From contig JAAEQD010000375.1 in NCBI GenBank assembly GCA_024231855.1, positions 1-64,000 on the forward strand: DNA of 64,000 nucleotides, in the 5' to 3' direction. Source of the DNA: Candidatus Zixiibacteriota bacterium (GTDB lineage Bacteria; Zixibacteria; MSB-5A5; UBA10806; 4484-95). Position numbers and translations under genes: made by a program. Under the pieces are notes generated by a model that did no database searches, was not told where the DNA came from, and was given only the letters and a program-made list of their open reading frames with translations. This document shows, in pieces, positions 62,158 to 64,000 of this stretch (its first letter is position 1; every line of letters starts with the position of its first letter).

Positions 62158-64000
62158 TTATTTTAGCTTGCAAAGCACGGCATCATAAGTATTAAATATG
62201 ACTTCTTTCGGCTTATAGGGCAAGGGCGGCAACTCGATATCGTCCGTCGGCTTATTTACCCATACTTTGAAATGAATAAAGCGGCCGCCTTCAAAAATAA
62301 CAGTCACCGGCACCAACATCTTAAAATCGCCCGGAACTTTTTCCTGCCCAACCTTGCAGATTACTTTATACTTGCCATCCGGCATTAGCCTGGTTTCATA
62401 TGAGAAAGTATACTCCGGAATAAATGTGCCGTAAACCCATTGATCGAAAAACCAGGTCATATCGCCGCCAACATGTCCTTCCAGAAGCCGCTGTAAGCCT
62501 TGGGTGGTTATAGGCTCGTCTTTGAATTTGACCGTCATGTCTTTCAGGAAGGCGGCAAATCTGTCATCGGAACCGGTTTGGTAATCATGCAAAATATAGC
62601 GTATCATATGATAAATATACGCGCCCTTGTAATATACTATTGGCGTATAGTCTTTCGATTTAGTGGAGCTTAATCGATGGCCAAGAACTATCGGACCGGC
62701 CTCGGATCCCACCGAACCAATGCCGGTACCGGAGATTATGTAGTCTCGATAATCCTTAAGCATCTTTTTATAAGCCGATTCATTTTGGGCCGATAATTGA
62801 TAAAACCAGAGCCCGCAATAATCCGATAGTCCCTCGGTGATCCAGGTATCGCGATAGCTTTCTTTATCGACCAAGTGTCCCCACCATTGGTGAGCTACTT
62901 CGTGCGACCTGAATTGCTCGTCGAGACCATCTAAATCCTCCTCGAAAAAAGCATCCCAGGAGAGATAAATCACACCCGGCGATCCCTGGCCCGTTCCGTA
63001 GTATGGAACACTGGTAACCTTCAATGAATCAAAGGGGCAGGGTCCGAACATGCTGGTGAAGAATGCCACGCTATTTATAACATCGGTCCCGGCTTGTTTT
63101 AGCTTATCGACATTGACCAGGTAGGAATGAGCAGTGTCGGAATAAGTTAATCCATCTCTGTTCGGTGTTTCCTCACTTAAATAATTCTCGAATTCTGTTC
63201 CACTAATGGCATATAGTTCATTAGCCAGATAAACACCAACCGGAGGATAGCCTTCGGCAATAATTTCCTTCTCCTTAAACGAGCCTACATTAAAGGTGAC
63301 ATAATCGAAAGGTTGGGTTAATTCGAATTTGGAAATCAACCGTCCCCCCTCTTTCACGGATTCAATCATTCTGCCGCAACTGATAACTTTATATTTACCG
63401 GGACAATTGTAGGTAAGGGAATATGTCGACCGATCCCTAAAGCGGCTATGGGGATACCAACCTGTATTGCTTTTGATATAATAAAGGGTTCCGTGTTTTC
63501 TGAGGCTTTTGCTGTCAATTTGAATATCGACATAATCGCTGTCGCCGACGACCGTCGGTTTATTCAGTACCAATCCCAGTCCCGACTCCTGGCGGCGTTC
63601 ATCCAAAAACTTGAAGCCTTCCTTCTTATAAACCGGATGGATGTATTTTTCCTCGGAATCATAAGCGGCAATGACTTTATTTTTATAGTACCAATCGAAA
63701 TACAGAAATTTCACATCCGGCAAAAGCGGAATGTAGTGGATACGGCAGTTAACCGTCATCTTGCCTTCGGTCTCGATCTTCGAGTTTATTTCGTAATGAT
63801 ATATATCGATCGGCATAACGCCCCGTTGGGTCGGCAATAAATCATCGGGAGACCAACCGCCCAGGATATCGGCGGTTTTAACACCGGCGCTTCTCTTGAT
63901 ATCATAAAGCCGGTACCAATCATCGAACGCGGGGCTTTCCCGGAACACGAGATGACCGATATCATCCAGGTGGAAATCGGCATAGAAAAAATCGCCGCGC
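62158..64000 (-). CDS. M1-family aminopeptidase, 5' end outside window
   Basis: At least 614 residues. The gluzincin motif is HEVAHQWWG with the second Glu in WITEGLSDYCG, 18 residues later, the M1 (leukotriene A4 hydrolase/aminopeptidase N) plan. The usual exopeptidase G-x-M-E-N loop reads YGTGQGSPG here, so peptide substrate or activity may be changed. The frame stays open to the window edge (FFYADFHLDDIGHLVF upstream of a GTG at 63948), so the real start and any signal peptide lie beyond base 64000. Carboxy-terminal part is an Ig-like domain. Confidence 0.88.
   Translation of the reverse strand, partial: RGDFFYADFHLDDIGHLVFRESPAFDDWYRLYDIKRSAGVKTADILGGWSPDDLLPTQRGVMPIDIYHYEINSKIETEGKMTVNCRIHYIPLLPDVKFLYFDWYYKNKVIAAYDSEEKYIHPVYKKEGFKFLDERRQESGLGLVLNKPTVVGDSDYVDIQIDSKSLRKHGTLYYIKSNTGWYPHSRFRDRSTYSLTYNCPGKYKVISCGRMIESVKEGGRLISKFELTQPFDYVTFNVGSFKEKEIIAEGYPPVGVYLANELYAISGTEFENYLSEETPNRDGLTYSDTAHSYLVNVDKLKQAGTDVINSVAFFTSMFGPCPFDSLKVTSVPYYGTGQGSPGVIYLSWDAFFEEDLDGLDEQFRSHEVAHQWWGHLVDKESYRDTWITEGLSDYCGLWFYQLSAQNESAYKKMLKDYRDYIISGTGIGSVGSEAGPIVLGHRLSSTKSKDYTPIVYYKGAYIYHMIRYILHDYQTGSDDRFAAFLKDMTVKFKDEPITTQGLQRLLEGHVGGDMTWFFDQWVYGTFIPEYTFSYETRLMPDGKYKVICKVGQEKVPGDFKMLVPVTVIFEGGRFIHFKVWVNKPTDDIELPPLPYKPKEVIFNTYDAVLCKLK

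Noticed and set aside
1..64000. tRNA, rRNA, transposase or prophage genes
   Set aside because: None seen in the gaps or frames; the gaps were scanned for T-loop-like GGTTCGAATCC and none was found.

Overview
The window reads as a piece of chromosome from an uncultured bacterium of the FCB group, most likely candidate phylum Zixibacteria or a close relative. This is an inference. It rests on two large secreted proteases that end in a type IX secretion (T9SS)-like C-terminal sorting domain (NQNYPNPFNP motif, then a terminal KKMMMLK), on secreted propeller proteins that end in an unusual dockerin-like module (ANGDCLIIGSDVTRLVNYFRG, then a WPNC tail), on many outer-membrane-type proteins and lipoproteins, and on the gene content around the origin. 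No rRNA, tRNA, CRISPR array or transposase gene was found.

Layout. 0-6.2 kb: two secreted propeller proteins with the dockerin-like tail. 6.3-12.6 kb: a MEMO-AMMECR1 fusion, a membrane-anchored M23 peptidase, an Ig-like exported protein, DprA, YigZ and a PfkB kinase. 13.1-14.9 kb: a two-gene minus-strand operon with its own promoter, encoding a precursor with 13 cysteines at almost strict three-residue spacing and a radical SAM/SPASM enzyme. It looks like a RiPP (modified peptide) pathway and is the most interesting system here. 15-17.8 kb: small metabolic and envelope genes. 18.0-26.9 kb: the classic origin neighbourhood rpmH-rnpA-yidD-yidC-mnmE-mnmG-rsmG-parA-parB-M23 peptidase, with a cluster of three DnaA-box-like 9-mers between mnmE and mnmG, a perfect parS between rsmG and parA and a second near-perfect parS inside mnmG. 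dnaA is not adjacent. 26.9-28.0 kb: bactofilin and a membrane protein. 28.5-37.2 kb: a subtilisin-type and a gingipain-type (C25) protease that share their whole C-terminal half, each followed by a textbook terminator.

37.3-57 kb: membrane proteins, an archaeal-type GatD, a DUF4062-STAND-TPR protein, AsnA, a cysteine-rich ferredoxin, lipoproteins, a cytoplasmic-type gamma-glutamyltransferase, a large Clp_N-KAP NTPase fusion, a lone secretin, a PAP2 phosphatase, an FMN split-barrel protein, a GNAT acetyltransferase and glutamine synthetase. 57-59.7 kb: an accessory-looking stretch with two AT-rich membrane-protein genes and a family of three tandem small membrane proteins. The first two of these have near-identical promoters placed so close to the ATG that the mRNAs should be leaderless, and the third has a frameshift. 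59.8-64 kb: an outer-membrane barrel protein, a SprT-like zincin and an M1-family aminopeptidase that runs off the window.

Themes. The 18-27 kb block ties together RNA maturation, membrane insertion, tRNA modification, chromosome segregation and cell shape. GatD, AsnA and GlnA all handle ammonia and amide nitrogen, though they are not one operon. Two large STAND/KAP NTPases and the AT-rich membrane genes are candidate defence or stress modules. Several genes have no Shine-Dalgarno sequence and a promoter directly in front of the start codon, while others have a strong GGAGG, so the genome seems to use both initiation modes.
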